From NCBI RefSeq assembly GCF_018986915.1, contig NZ_CP076723.1, positions 1,769,501 through 1,833,500 of the forward strand: a stretch of 64,000 nucleotides of DNA, given 5' to 3'. The position numbers and the translations under genes were made by a program. Position 1 is the first letter of the stretch. Each line of letters starts with the position of its first letter. The notes under the pieces were generated by a model. It was not told the DNA's origin, searched no databases, and saw only the letters and a list, made by a program, of their open reading frames with translations. Positions 40,137 to 48,647 of this stretch are shown here, in pieces. The DNA comes from Geomonas oryzisoli. GTDB lineage: Bacteria > Desulfobacterota > Desulfuromonadia > Geobacterales > Geobacteraceae.

Positions 40137-42743
40137 ATGGACGATTACGTGTGGTTGAACAGAAGGGTAGACCGGGGTGGCATCGTTTGGGCCACCTTGG
40201 GCTCCCTTGCGGTCCACACCCTGCTGTTTCTCGTGCTGTCGTCGGCTGTCATCTACTATCCCCAGACCGGAACCGCCGCCAAGTTCGACATCCTATGGCT
40301 ATCCCCTTCGTCACTCCCAATGGCAGCCACCGCGGCACCAGACAATGCCAGCGCCGCCCCGGCTGCCACCCCGGTTGGCGTACTCCCCGCGAGCCCCCTC
40401 GCGGCCGTCGATCCTCCCGCCACAGAGCCTGATACTGCGGCGCAGGCGAATCTGCCGGACCTGCCCGCTGAGGCGGTAGCGGAAGATACGCAGTTAGAGA
40501 TGGTGGCCGCCAAGAAAGCCGCAGGCAGGCCGAAGCAGCCTGCGCCGGGTCCGAAACAGACGCCGGCCGTGCTGCCCAAGGTCAAAGCCGAGGAGCAGGA
40601 CGATGACACCGCCGAGGCGGAAGAATCGGTGACGCCGCCGCCCGATCCGGCCGAGGAGGCCAAGGCCCGCGAGGAGGCCGAGCGCAAACGGCTGGCCGTC
40701 TTGCAGGCGGAGCAGGAACGGCAGGCCGAGGAAGAGGCGAAACGCCAACGCAAAGTAGCCGAGAAGTTGGAAGCCGAACGCAAAGTTGCCGAGAAAAAAG
40801 AGGCGGAACGCAAGGCCGCCGAAGCGGCCCAGGCGAAAGCGGAGCAGGAGAAGGTCGCGCGCGAGAAGGCGCTGCAGGAGCGTAAGGCTGCCGAAAAGGC
40901 GCGACAGGAAAAGCTGGCGCTCGAGCGGGAAAAGGCTGCCGCAGAGAAAGCGGAGCAGGAGCGGAAGACCGCCGAGGCCAAAAGAGTCGAGCAGGAGTTA
41001 CAGGACAAAAGGCAGGCCGAGTTGCAGCGCCGCGTCGCAGAGAGGGCCAAGCAGGAGAGGCTGGTCCGCGAGCGGGAACGGGTCGCCGCGGAAAAGGCGG
41101 AGCACGAGCGTCGTGTGGCGGCCGCCCAGGCCGAGCAGGAGCTACAGGAAAAGCGGGAAGCGGAAAGGGAACGTGTCGCCGCGGAACAAGCCCGGGCCGA
41201 GCAAGCGGCCCGTGAGCGGGCACAGTTGGCCGTGGAAAAGGCGCGCCAGGAGCGGGAGGCCGCCGCCGAGAGAAAGCGGCTCGCCGAGCAGACCCTGCAG
41301 GAAAAGCGCAAGGTCGAGCAGGAGCGGAAAGCGGCCCAGCGTGCCGAGGCGGAAAGGCTCGCCCGCGAGCGGGAGCAGCAGGAAGCCGAAAAGGCCGAGC
41401 AGCGGCGCCAGGCGGCAGCGGAGAAGAAGCGGCTCGCCGAGCAGGCCCTGCAGGAAAAGCGCAAGGTCGAGCAGGAGCGCAAAGCCGCCCAGCGTGCCGA
41501 GGCGGAAAGAGTTGTCCGCGAACGGGAGCAGCAGGAAGCGGAGAAGGCCGAACAGCGGCGCCAGGCCGCAGCGGAGAAGAAACGACTCGCCGAGGAGAAG
41601 AAAAAGGCGGATCAGGAACGCAAAGCGGCCCAGCGCGCCGAGGCGGAGCGACAGGCGCGCGAGCGCGAACAACTGGCCGCCCTGCAGGCGGAAAAGCGGC
41701 GTCAGGCTGCAGCGGAGAAGAAGCGGCAAGCCGAGCAGGCCTTGCAGGATAAACGCAAGGCTGAGCAGGAGCGTAAAGCGGCACAGCGCGCCGAGGCGGA
41801 TAGGGTGGCGCGCGAACGAGAGCGCCTGGCGGCGGAGAAGGCGGAACAGCAGCGTCAGGCAGCCGCAGAGAAAAAGAGGCTTGCCGAGCAGGCACTGCAG
41901 GATAAAAAGAGGGCGGAGCAGGAGCGGGTGGCCGCCCTGAAGGCGCAGCAGGAAAAGCAGGCGCAGGAACGCGCCCAGGCAGCTGCCGCCAAGGCCGAAC
42001 TGGCTCGTCTGGCGGCGGCCGAGAAGATGAGGGTGGAGCAGGAACAACAGGCGCGTAAGAGAGCCGAGGCCGAGCGCCTTGCCGCACTGCGCGCCCAGGC
42101 GGAACAGTTGGCCCGGGAACGGTTGGCCGCGGAGAAGGCGGAGCAGGCCCGTCGTGCCGCCGTAGCGGCAGCCGGGCAACTGCCGGCGCCGGCGAAGCCG
42201 GTTGAGGCGAAGAAAGAAACGGTAGGCCCGAGGCCTTCGGAGAAGCCGCCCGAAGAGAAAGGTCTGGTGATCCCCTCCATACACGGCGATCTGAAGCTGA
42301 TCGTAGCCGGGGGGCACGACGTCAAGCTCACCGTTTCCTTCAAGGAGTACCCCAAGTCGAAAAGGGGGAGGGCGCTGACCCGGACCGAATCCAGGCGTGA
42401 GAAAGAGCTGTCGCCCATCGTGGTGAAAACGCCGGAGAAGACCAGGGAAGCGATCATCGAAAAGGCAGGGGAGGGGATCTACACCTTCGCGGTGGAAACC
42501 GAAGGCAAAGAGCCGGCGCCTTTAAAGTTAACCCTGAAGGTGTACGAGCAGAGCAAGGCCGCGAAGACGAAGCCGTTGGGAGCCAGGACCATCACCGGCA
42601 AGGGAGTAGTGGCCCGCGTGCTCATGCCGGAGGGGATCTTGTGGGAAGACGACGAAGCCTTCACAGGCAGCATGCAGGACAGCGAAGGCATCACCAAGTT
42701 CAACGCCGACACCGGCTTGGTCTGGAAAGAGTATGCGCAGTGA
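40137..42743 (+). CDS. TolA-like membrane protein with very long charged helix
   Basis: The 868-residue protein has one N-terminal membrane helix (residues 15-40, inside-out like TolA/TonB), a Pro/Ala-rich stretch (45-160), then about 530 residues composed almost wholly of Ala, Glu, Lys, Arg and Gln, and a C-terminal globular domain from about 700 (VIPSIHGDLKLIVAGGHDVKLTV...TKFNADTGLVWKEYAQ). The charged part contains about five near-51-residue repeats and is expected to form a single alpha-helix or coiled coil some 75-80 nm long at 0.15 nm per residue. The ATG at 40137 follows GTGGAG. Function is unknown; periplasm-spanning coupling is an inference. Confidence 0.75.
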   Translation: MDDYVWLNRRVDRGGIVWATLGSLAVHTLLFLVLSSAVIYYPQTGTAAKFDILWLSPSSLPMAATAAPDNASAAPAATPVGVLPASPLAAVDPPATEPDTAAQANLPDLPAEAVAEDTQLEMVAAKKAAGRPKQPAPGPKQTPAVLPKVKAEEQDDDTAEAEESVTPPPDPAEEAKAREEAERKRLAVLQAEQERQAEEEAKRQRKVAEKLEAERKVAEKKEAERKAAEAAQAKAEQEKVAREKALQERKAAEKARQEKLALEREKAAAEKAEQERKTAEAKRVEQELQDKRQAELQRRVAERAKQERLVRERERVAAEKAEHERRVAAAQAEQELQEKREAERERVAAEQARAEQAARERAQLAVEKARQEREAAAERKRLAEQTLQEKRKVEQERKAAQRAEAERLAREREQQEAEKAEQRRQAAAEKKRLAEQALQEKRKVEQERKAAQRAEAERVVREREQQEAEKAEQRRQAAAEKKRLAEEKKKADQERKAAQRAEAERQAREREQLAALQAEKRRQAAAEKKRQAEQALQDKRKAEQERKAAQRAEADRVARERERLAAEKAEQQRQAAAEKKRLAEQALQDKKRAEQERVAALKAQQEKQAQERAQAAAAKAELARLAAAEKMRVEQEQQARKRAEAERLAALRAQAEQLARERLAAEKAEQARRAAVAAAGQLPAPAKPVEAKKETVGPRPSEKPPEEKGLVIPSIHGDLKLIVAGGHDVKLTVSFKEYPKSKRGRALTRTESRREKELSPIVVKTPEKTREAIIEKAGEGIYTFAVETEGKEPAPLKLTLKVYEQSKAAKTKPLGARTITGKGVVARVLMPEGILWEDDEAFTGSMQDSEGITKFNADTGLVWKEYAQ
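41215..41950 (+). repeat. Internal near-51-codon repeats of the TolA-like gene
   Basis: Blocks containing REREQQEAEKAEQRRQ, AAAEKKRLAEQALQEKRK and EQERKAAQRAEAER recur about five times with DNA-level similarity. One block lacks about four codons. Such a tract can expand or contract by recombination while keeping frame. Confidence 0.8.
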
Positions 42744-42794
42744 GAATCGCGCTTTGCCTTAGGAATTGCCATCAACCACATCCCGTGCCCAAAC

Positions 42795-42830
42795 GTCCCC
42801 CTCTTGTTAAAGGGGGGATAGGGGGGATTT
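42795..42830. repeat. Dispersed C-run/G-run repeat
   Basis: gtccccctcttgttaaaggg, then ggg-ata-ggggggattt. It lies between convergent genes and could act as a bidirectional terminator; related copies are at 19017, 45161 and 63559. Confidence 0.65.
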
Positions 42831-42833
42831 GAT

Positions 42834-43274
42834 TTACTCTGCCCCCCTTCTCTTAACGATGAAGAACGCCTTGAACTCCGCCACCTTGGTGTCCCCGTTG
42901 AAGATCTCCGCTTCTCCGTGGATCTTGCGTTCATCCTGCGGGATGGCCCGCGCCACGGCGCGTACCGAACCTTCCCTGACCGCGGCAAAAAACTTCAGTT
43001 GCAAGTCCACCGTAACGAAGTCGGACCCTTCCGGGAGTATGCTCTTGATCGCCATGGCCACCGCGGTGTCGGCCAGCGACGTGATCGCGCCTCCGTGCAT
43101 GAGGCCCGCGCCCTGGGCCAGCTTCACTTTGAAGGGCATGCTGAGCACCGCACGTCCGTCCTTCGCCTCCTCGATCTGCATGCCCAGGTAATCCTCGAAA
43201 GGAGCGCATGCGATCCATCCCGGCAGCCGGAAATGCGGTGTCGCCGTGGTGATGTCCTCGTCGTAGTTGTACAT
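42834..43274 (-). CDS. PaaI-type hotdog thioesterase
   Basis: A 146-residue cytoplasmic protein with the hotdog signature GAGLMHGGAITSLADTAVAMA near residue 55 and LQLKFFAAVREGSVRAVARAI near 92, as in the PaaI/YbgC-like acyl-CoA thioesterases. The H-G-G and the downstream Asp (LADTA) are the likely catalytic residues. It hydrolyses an acyl-CoA, possibly an aromatic or medium-chain one; the substrate cannot be read from sequence. It is convergent with the TolA-like gene and divergent from a small exported protein. Confidence 0.88.
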   Translation of the reverse strand: MYNYDEDITTATPHFRLPGWIACAPFEDYLGMQIEEAKDGRAVLSMPFKVKLAQGAGLMHGGAITSLADTAVAMAIKSILPEGSDFVTVDLQLKFFAAVREGSVRAVARAIPQDERKIHGEAEIFNGDTKVAEFKAFFIVKRRGAE

Positions 43275-43310
43275 GTGGTGTCCTCTAACCAGTGAGAATA
43301 GGAGTAGCGC

Positions 43311-43637
43311 ATGAAACGGAAAGGAATCAGTAGGAACTGGAAACTGGAATCTCTAGGCGCAGTCGTTATCTGCCTCGCCTGCAGCGGGCCGGCCGTTGCC
43401 GATACCCTGGTCATAAAATACGCTTCCGGTCAGGTGCAGACCGTCGCCTTGTCCGGACCCGCTAAAGACATCAAGGACATCACGGTAGCCGAGACCTCGG
43501 TCCCACTTTCGGACAAAGTGAAGCAGTTTTTGCTGGGGAAGCAACCCGCGCCCGACCAGCCCCCGAAGAAAGAGCCAGAGGCCGGTGTGAAAAAATCGGG
43601 TCCACTGCTGCAGTGGGCGCCTCCGCTTGCGGACTAA
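43311..43637 (+). CDS. Small exported protein of unknown function
   Basis: The 108-residue protein begins with KRKGISRNWKLESLGAVVICLACSGPAVADT, a signal peptide probably cut after VAD or AVA. The mature part has one beta-rich segment (LVIKYASGQVQTVALSG), a Lys/Pro-rich linker (PAPDQPPKKEPEAGVKK) and no Cys. The family is not recognised. AGGAG precedes the ATG. It is divergent from the thioesterase gene and followed by no obvious partner. Confidence 0.6.
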   Translation: MKRKGISRNWKLESLGAVVICLACSGPAVADTLVIKYASGQVQTVALSGPAKDIKDITVAETSVPLSDKVKQFLLGKQPAPDQPPKKEPEAGVKKSGPLLQWAPPLAD

Positions 43638-43767
43638 ATTTTTTGCCCTCGTGCCACCGCCATATTGTCCTAAAGATTTGCTGTTTTCAATATGATATTG
43701 ATGGTTTTGATGCGTGTGGCGTCGCCTTCGTCTTGCACCACATTTTCCTCTCGGCACATCGGTCACC

Positions 43768-43796
43768 TTGACAGCCTGAAAAGGTGTGGGTATTTT
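43768..43796 (+). promoter_or_regulatory. Sigma-70 promoter
   Basis: A perfect TTGACA (43768-43773) is 17 bases from TATTTT (43791-43796), 57 bases before the next start codon. The remainder of the 216-base gap shows no other signal. Confidence 0.6.
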
Positions 43797-43853
43797 TCTT
43801 AGTGCAACCTAATTGTTTAGGTTTGCCTAGACGGTACTAAGGAGGTGACGACG

Positions 43854-44501
43854 ATGCAGCGTAGGATAAAGCGGAACTATCGACAAATGAATCCGGCAAA
43901 ATTTCTCGCTTTCCTTTTAACGGTGAGGCGTTCTCTCACCAACAACCGGAACTACCCTGATACTTTCTGGGGGACAAATCTAGCGCTGTTACAGTTGTTT
44001 TTCGAAAAGACTGATGCCTATGAAGTGGCCTTCCGGGCGGCCAGCAACGGTGACCGGGTCCTGATTCATGATCGGGACAAAATAATGGGTGAGATCGTCG
44101 TCATTCTGGACCAGATCGTTCCACTTCTTGAAGGTGGCTCCGTACTGAACCCTGACGCTCTGTCCACCACAGGTTTCCCAGTCACCCATGAACGTAGGGC
44201 ACATAACAGGACAAAGTCGCCCCTGACCTCCTCCAACGACTTTAACGTGGAGAACCTCGGTGAACTGGGCAAGGCACTTGGCAGTGCCTCCACCGTACCG
44301 GGCGCTTACAATCACGAAATTCATATCAACAGGGGGGACCCTTCACGTGAGGCGGACTGGTTCCACCACTCGATGTTCCCAGATGCCTCCAGAATGCTCA
44401 TGGAGAACCTGCAAGCAGGTAACACTTTTTTCCGTATGAGACACCACGGTGCAGATGGACCTGGCCCTTGGTCCCCGGTCACCAGCGTGACAATCTCCTG
44501 A
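43854..44501 (+). CDS. Unknown protein with FnIII-like C-terminal strand
   Basis: The 215-residue protein has a helical, basic N-terminal part (MNPAKFLAFLLTVRRSLTNNRNYPDTFW), a middle helix bundle, and a C-terminal GNTFFRMRHHGADGPGPWSPVTSVTIS that resembles the last strands of a fibronectin type III fold. There is no signal peptide or membrane helix. I recall similar hypothetical proteins in Geobacter, but no function. The ATG at 43854 is eight bases after AAGGAGG; an in-frame GTG at 43845 overlaps that RBS and is less likely. It has its own promoter. Confidence 0.62.
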   Translation: MQRRIKRNYRQMNPAKFLAFLLTVRRSLTNNRNYPDTFWGTNLALLQLFFEKTDAYEVAFRAASNGDRVLIHDRDKIMGEIVVILDQIVPLLEGGSVLNPDALSTTGFPVTHERRAHNRTKSPLTSSNDFNVENLGELGKALGSASTVPGAYNHEIHINRGDPSREADWFHHSMFPDASRMLMENLQAGNTFFRMRHHGADGPGPWSPVTSVTIS

Positions 44502-44628
44502 TCTGAAAGCTGCTAAGTAATCCCTTGGGGCGCCACCATGGCGCCCCAAGACTCTTCTCCAGTTGGTAAGCCCCCTGATTTTATCCGGCCCCTCATCCCA
44601 CCCAATCCTCTTCCTCCCGTCAGGAAGG

Positions 44629-45110
44629 TCATACCCTCGACGATGAGGCTCACACACTCGACAATGAGGCTCATACCCTCGACGATGAGGCTCATACCCT
44701 CGACGATGAGGCTCATACCCTCGACGATGAGGCTCATACCCTCGACGATGAGGCTCATACCCTCGATGATGAGGCTCATACCCTCGATGATGAGGCTCAT
44801 ACCCTCGATGATGAGGCTCATACCCTCGATGATGAGGCTCATACCCTCGATGATGAGGCTCATACCCTCGATGATGAGGCTCATACCCTCGATGATGAGG
44901 CTCATACCCTCGATGATGAGGCTCATACCCTCGATGGTGAGGCTCATACCCTCGATGGTGAGGCTCATACCCTCGATTATGAGGCTCATACCCTCGACGA
45001 TGAGGCTCATACCCTCGACGATGAGGCTCATACCTTCGACAATGAGGCTCATACCCTCGACAATGAGGCTCATGCCCTTGATCATAAGGCTCAGTCCTCG
45101 ATCCTGAGGT
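44629..45110. repeat. 21-bp tandem repeat array (minisatellite, about 23 units)
   Basis: The unit is ATGAGGCTCATACCCTCGAYG. Each contains the perfect palindrome ATGAG-G-CTCAT. The outer units carry CGACG, the central ones CGATG, and the last two are degenerate. The gap 44502-45283 has no other feature apart from a dispersed repeat. The array is open in frames on both strands (repeating MRLIPS-type and GMSLIIE-type heptads), an expected consequence of a stop-free 21-mer, so I do not call it as a gene. Twenty-one bases equal two DNA turns, so every palindrome faces the same side of the helix. Confidence 0.92.
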
Positions 45111-45160
45111 CTGGGGCCGAAGGGGATAGGCTGCTATAGGATGGTGACTGCTACTACGTC

Positions 45161-45194
45161 CACCCCCTTTGCGAAGGGGGTACAGGGGGGATTT
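45161..45194. repeat. Dispersed C-run/G-run repeat
   Basis: caccccctttgcgaaggggg followed by tacaggggggatttt, near the end of the tandem array. It resembles the copies at 19017, 42795 and 63559. Confidence 0.65.
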
Positions 45195-45283
45195 TAGCGT
45201 GTGCACAGGTACAACGAAACGGAGCACCTCAACAAGAATGGAGCCTGTACGGGACTCTTCAGCAGCGGCGACCCCGCTATAAA

Positions 45284-45814
45284 TTAGCCATCTATCGGAT
45301 GGCCGGGCGTGTCCAGCAACAACTGGTAGAAGGCGAGGTCAAGCCAGCGGCCGAACTTGAAGCCGACCTGGGGCAGAGTGCCGACATGCCTGAAGCCAAG
45401 CTGCTCATGCAACGCGATACTTCCGGTGTTGGTCGCATCGATGCCGCCTATCATGGCATGCACGTCGTTCTTCCGTGCCGCCGCTATCAGCTCCTGCATC
45501 ACCGCCCGGCCCAGCCCGTGGCCGCGGTGATCCTTATGCACATACACCGAGTGCTCGACGGTGTACTTGAAGGCTGGAAAAGCACGGAAGGTGCCGTAGC
45601 TTCCGAATGCCAGCAGCGTCCCGGTGCCGTCCTCGATCCCGATCACGGGGAACCCGCCGGCCCGCTTGGCGTCGAACCAGCCGGCCATGAACTGCCGTGT
45701 CCGCTGCTGGTATTCATAGAGCGCCGTTGAGCTCACGATCGCATCGTTGAAAATTTCCAGTATCGCATCCGCATGTCGCTCGAAGTCGCAGCTCACGACA
45801 GATTGTTCGCTCAT
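45284..45814 (-). CDS. GNAT family N-acetyltransferase
   Basis: The 176-residue protein shows the phosphinothricin-acetyltransferase/MnaT-like GNAT pattern: ILEIFNDAIVSSTALYEYQQRT near residue 18, VYVHKDHRGHGLGRAVMQELI (acetyl-CoA loop R/Q-x-x-G-x-G/A) near 92, and LHEQLGFRHVGTLPQVGFKFGRWLDLAFYQ near 135. Enzymes of this group acetylate amino groups of methionine derivatives, sulfoximines or phosphinothricin; the native substrate is unknown. It stands alone on the minus strand. Confidence 0.9.
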   Translation of the reverse strand: MSEQSVVSCDFERHADAILEIFNDAIVSSTALYEYQQRTRQFMAGWFDAKRAGGFPVIGIEDGTGTLLAFGSYGTFRAFPAFKYTVEHSVYVHKDHRGHGLGRAVMQELIAAARKNDVHAMIGGIDATNTGSIALHEQLGFRHVGTLPQVGFKFGRWLDLAFYQLLLDTPGHPIDG

Positions 45815-46018
45815 CGTTTGTTCCTAGATCTTTTGTTTTGCTAGTACCTCTTAAATGTCTCGGATGCGGAGACCGACGGAATTGTTCCAGCGAGGAAGGA
45901 ATAGGCCTCTCAGGAACAGCATGAAGATGGGAAGGAAATGTAGCTCAACCCTGTTTTAATGACAACAGGAAACGCCCGAGGAGCGTTTCCCGTTTGCCGT
46001 GGTTCTCGCGGCCGCAGA

Positions 46019-46300
46019 TCAAGCTACCTCGTAGATGCGGACCTCCGGTGCCGCATCGAGATACGGGCTGAGGGCGGTCACGACGTCGTGGGTGAAGAGG
46101 TCGCTCTGGAGGTAGGCCTTTGCATCGGCCACGGTGGCGAAGCCGTGCAGCACCTGGACATCCTCATCCCTCACCAACAGTTCCTTGGACTTTGCGCCCT
46201 GCACCTGCTTCAGAAACGGTTCCTTGTATTTGTTGTACACGCCGGCGGCGGCGGGACGATTTTCATTCGAAACTTTCAGGGTGATTTCGAGGTATGCCAT
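46019..46300 (-). CDS. Small uncharacterised protein, possibly ABM-like
   Basis: This 93-residue protein begins MAYLEITLKVSNENRPAAAGVYNKYKEPFLKQVQGAKSKELLV and ends AAPEVRIYEVA. The beta-alpha-beta order with a K-x-x-F-L-x-x-V-x-G-A helix is reminiscent of the antibiotic-biosynthesis-monooxygenase or dabb folds, but there is no diagnostic motif. The ATG at 46300 follows GGAGAAC; a longer in-frame start lacks an RBS. No operon partner is visible. Confidence 0.62.
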   Translation of the reverse strand: MAYLEITLKVSNENRPAAAGVYNKYKEPFLKQVQGAKSKELLVRDEDVQVLHGFATVADAKAYLQSDLFTHDVVTALSPYLDAAPEVRIYEVA

Positions 46301-46494
46301 GATAGTTCTCCTTGTCGTCGTATTGCGGTGCCTGCTGCTAAGGTGATGATACGCCAGCCTGTGTCGAAAGAAAAATGGTCTTTTCACTCAGGTGCTCGAA
46401 GAGTGGGCGGGTTTGGGTTAGGAGCCGTGTCCTCGCAGAGGTCGGGTCAAGCTTTGGAAAAGATCCTGCCCCTCTGGCCCCTTAGGTCCGCCTT

Positions 46495-48045
46495 TCAAGT
46501 CAGTCCACTCGCGCGATTGAGCTCTCGTTCCGCGGTGATGATTCTGTAGGGAACCGCTCGCAGGATCTCGGAAAGCGGGATGATGCCCTGACGGGCCTTG
46601 TCGAGCGCGTCGTCCAGTAATGAACGCATCCCTTTCTCTATCGCCCGCCGCCGGATGATGTGGATCGACTGCTCGGACGCTATCATGTCGGCGATCTCGT
46701 CATCGGGGATGAAGAGCTCATAAATGCCTGTTCTCCCCTTGAAGCCCGAGTAGCCGCAGGCTTCGCAACCTGAAGCCGTGTGATACCTTCCGTCCTCGGG
46801 GGGGAGATTGAAGAGCTGATGCTGTTGTTCCGTGGGGGCAGTGGGTATCTTGCAGTGTTCACACAGTTTCCGCACCAGGCGCTGCGATATCGCTCCCAGC
46901 AGCGAACCTGAGACAACGCCGGCATCGATCCCCAAGGTGAAGAGCCTCGAGACGGTTCGTACCGCGTCGTTTGTGTGCAGCGTGCTGAGCACGAGGTGTC
47001 CTGTCTGCGCCGCACGCATTGCCGCACCGGCGGTTTCTTCGTCGCGTATCTCGCCGATCAGAATGACGTCCGGGTTGTGGCGCATGAAGGAGCGCGCGTA
47101 ATCAGCAAAATCCATGGACGGCGTGATCTGTTTCTGATTGATCTTGTCGAAGGTGTACTCGATAGGATCTTCAACGGTCAGGATCTTGTTTTCCGGCGTA
47201 TTAATCCTCTGCAGAGCGGAATACAGCGTCGTCGTTTTGCCGCTTCCTGTAGGGCCGGTCACCAGAATGAGCCCTTCGGGATTGGCCGCTATCTGCTCGA
47301 ATTGGGTCATGACATCCTTGTGAAAGCCCAGTTTGTCCAGACCGATCATCGCATTTGAGCTGTCGAGGACGCGCATGACAACATCTTCGCCAAAAGGACC
47401 CGGCACGACTGACACCCTGAAATCGATATTGCGTCTCTTGCCATCTGTTTCATAGACGGCGATGATGCGGCCGTCCTGGGCTCGGCGGCGCTCGGCGATA
47501 TCGCATCCAGCGAGGATCTTGATGCGGGAGGTGATTGTAGCGATGTTGTCGTTGTCAACCGCAGTCGAGAGGCCTTTAAGCATGCCATCGACCCTGATCC
47601 GCACGTCCACGTCATCCTCATACGTCTCGAAGTGGATGTCCGTCGCGCCGTGATCCAAGGCTTTACCGAGAATTTCGTTCAGCAGTTGCACAGGAGAGAG
47701 GTCGGGCGAGAACGACAGTTCATTGACCGGCCTGAGGATCAGCCTTTCCGAGGGATCATTCTGCACCAGGCCGTGACCTGTGTTTATAGCCTTGACGATT
47801 TCATGATCGTTAAGCTGCACCGGCTTAACCTTACGTTGTAGTAGGGCCGATACTTCGGTGAGCAGAACAACATTCTTCGGGTCCAGGCAACCAACTGTTA
47901 TTGAGGAATCAGCGGCCGGATTGACCTTTCCCAGGATGACGATCAGATTACCAAGGCAGTATTTTTGTGGAAGCAACTGAACCGAAGCGGGGTCGACAGT
48001 GAACTGGCACAGTTCGGTGAATACTTCTACGGCGTTATTACTCAT
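46495..48045 (-). CDS. Orphan GspE/PulE-type secretion ATPase
   Basis: The 516-residue ATPase has the GspE core: FETYEDDVDVRIRVDGML near residue 143, VTGPTGSGKTTTLYSALQ (Walker A) near 265, the Asp box VEDPIEYTF, Walker B DVILIGEIRDEETAGAAMRAAQTGHLVLSTLH, and the zinc tetracysteine CEHCK...CEACGYSG near 395-435. The N-terminal 120 residues are shorter than in PilB. No secretin, GspF or pilin gene is adjacent, so its machine lies elsewhere or it has a different task. Downstream on the same strand is nothing for about 200 bases. Confidence 0.9.
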   Translation of the reverse strand: MSNNAVEVFTELCQFTVDPASVQLLPQKYCLGNLIVILGKVNPAADSSITVGCLDPKNVVLLTEVSALLQRKVKPVQLNDHEIVKAINTGHGLVQNDPSERLILRPVNELSFSPDLSPVQLLNEILGKALDHGATDIHFETYEDDVDVRIRVDGMLKGLSTAVDNDNIATITSRIKILAGCDIAERRRAQDGRIIAVYETDGKRRNIDFRVSVVPGPFGEDVVMRVLDSSNAMIGLDKLGFHKDVMTQFEQIAANPEGLILVTGPTGSGKTTTLYSALQRINTPENKILTVEDPIEYTFDKINQKQITPSMDFADYARSFMRHNPDVILIGEIRDEETAGAAMRAAQTGHLVLSTLHTNDAVRTVSRLFTLGIDAGVVSGSLLGAISQRLVRKLCEHCKIPTAPTEQQHQLFNLPPEDGRYHTASGCEACGYSGFKGRTGIYELFIPDDEIADMIASEQSIHIIRRRAIEKGMRSLLDDALDKARQGIIPLSEILRAVPYRIITAERELNRASGLT

Positions 48046-48144
48046 CGAGTTTTCCTCTCTGCTTGTATCAGCCCTTTCGCCTCACCTTGGGGTATTTTCC
48101 CTTTGAGGTTAATCGACGCGTTCTCAAAAAAATGCGTCCTTTGA

Positions 48145-48552
48145 CTACTGCAGCGCTATCGAGTCTATCTCCACTAGTACGTCAGTGTGATGGTGACCAG
48201 TAATTGCAGAGGACAGTCTGCCACTTATCCTGACATTCTTCTTTAGGTATATTGAGAGTGGGAGTCTTTTGATATTGATTACTTGCAGTTCTTTAATGTT
48301 GTTTTTTGTCTCGTTGATTTCATCTTTTTTATCAGCTATTACTTTAATTGGACTTGTGAGTCTCAGAACGGTTGCGTGTTCCTTGGAATCAGTTTTGGGG
48401 TTCTCGCCGTAGCCGGGCGGGCCATAGTAAACCTTTTCTATCAATTTGCCCGTGAGTTCGGCTATTGCTGGTTCATAGTGGTAAGTGTCTTTCGCGAAGA
48501 CAGTCCCCGTGAGCAGGATCAGAACGGACATCAGCCAAAACCTAAAGATCAT
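48145..48552 (-). CDS. DUF4431-like exported protein
   Basis: A 135-residue protein: signal peptide (MIFRFWLMSVLILLTGTVFA), then AELTGKLIEKVYYGPPGYGENPKTDSKEHATVLRLTSPIKVIAD, which matches the DUF4431 pattern (T-G-x-L...PGPPNY...L-x-L-x-x-P-I). The final GRLSSAITGHHHTDVLVEIDSI is also typical. The function of the family is unknown; members are often found on genomic islands. The ATG at 48552 follows GAGGAAGG and lies immediately beside the decayed toxin gene. Confidence 0.72.
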   Translation of the reverse strand: MIFRFWLMSVLILLTGTVFAKDTYHYEPAIAELTGKLIEKVYYGPPGYGENPKTDSKEHATVLRLTSPIKVIADKKDEINETKNNIKELQVINIKRLPLSIYLKKNVRISGRLSSAITGHHHTDVLVEIDSIALQ

Positions 48553-48557
48553 ATTTG

Positions 48558-48644
48558 CCTTCCTCGCTCGGCGGTGGAGACAAGTCCACACAAGCAGCCG
48601 ACATCGCCATCGCCCTGGAGCGCGCAGCCAGATTGGAGAATTGA
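48558..48644 (+). pseudogene. Remnant of a HigB/RelE-type toxin gene
   Basis: The frame ending at the TGA at 48642 reads LGGGDKSTQAADIAIALERAARLEN, which is the C-terminal signature (L-x-G-G-D-K-x-x-Q-x-x-D-I) of addiction-module killer proteins. Everything upstream of this end is missing: the preceding bases belong to the start region of the DUF4431 gene. It is followed three bases later by an intact antitoxin gene, the usual order for this family. Confidence 0.75.
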
Positions 48645-48647
48645 TTC

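Noticed and set aside
40256-42457. Long Ser/Arg/Cys-rich and Pro-rich frames antisense to the TolA-like gene
   Set aside because: They arise from the biased Ala/Glu/Lys codons of the sense strand and have no RBS or recognisable domain.
44629-45110. CRISPR array
   Set aside because: Repeats are directly contiguous 21-mers without unique spacers, and no cas genes are in the window.
44343-45227. Open frames over the tandem array on both strands, encoding repeats such as GYEPHHR or GMSLIIE
   Set aside because: A 21-base unit without stops leaves frames open automatically on both strands; no RBS, no conserved ends and no codon pattern favour one of them.
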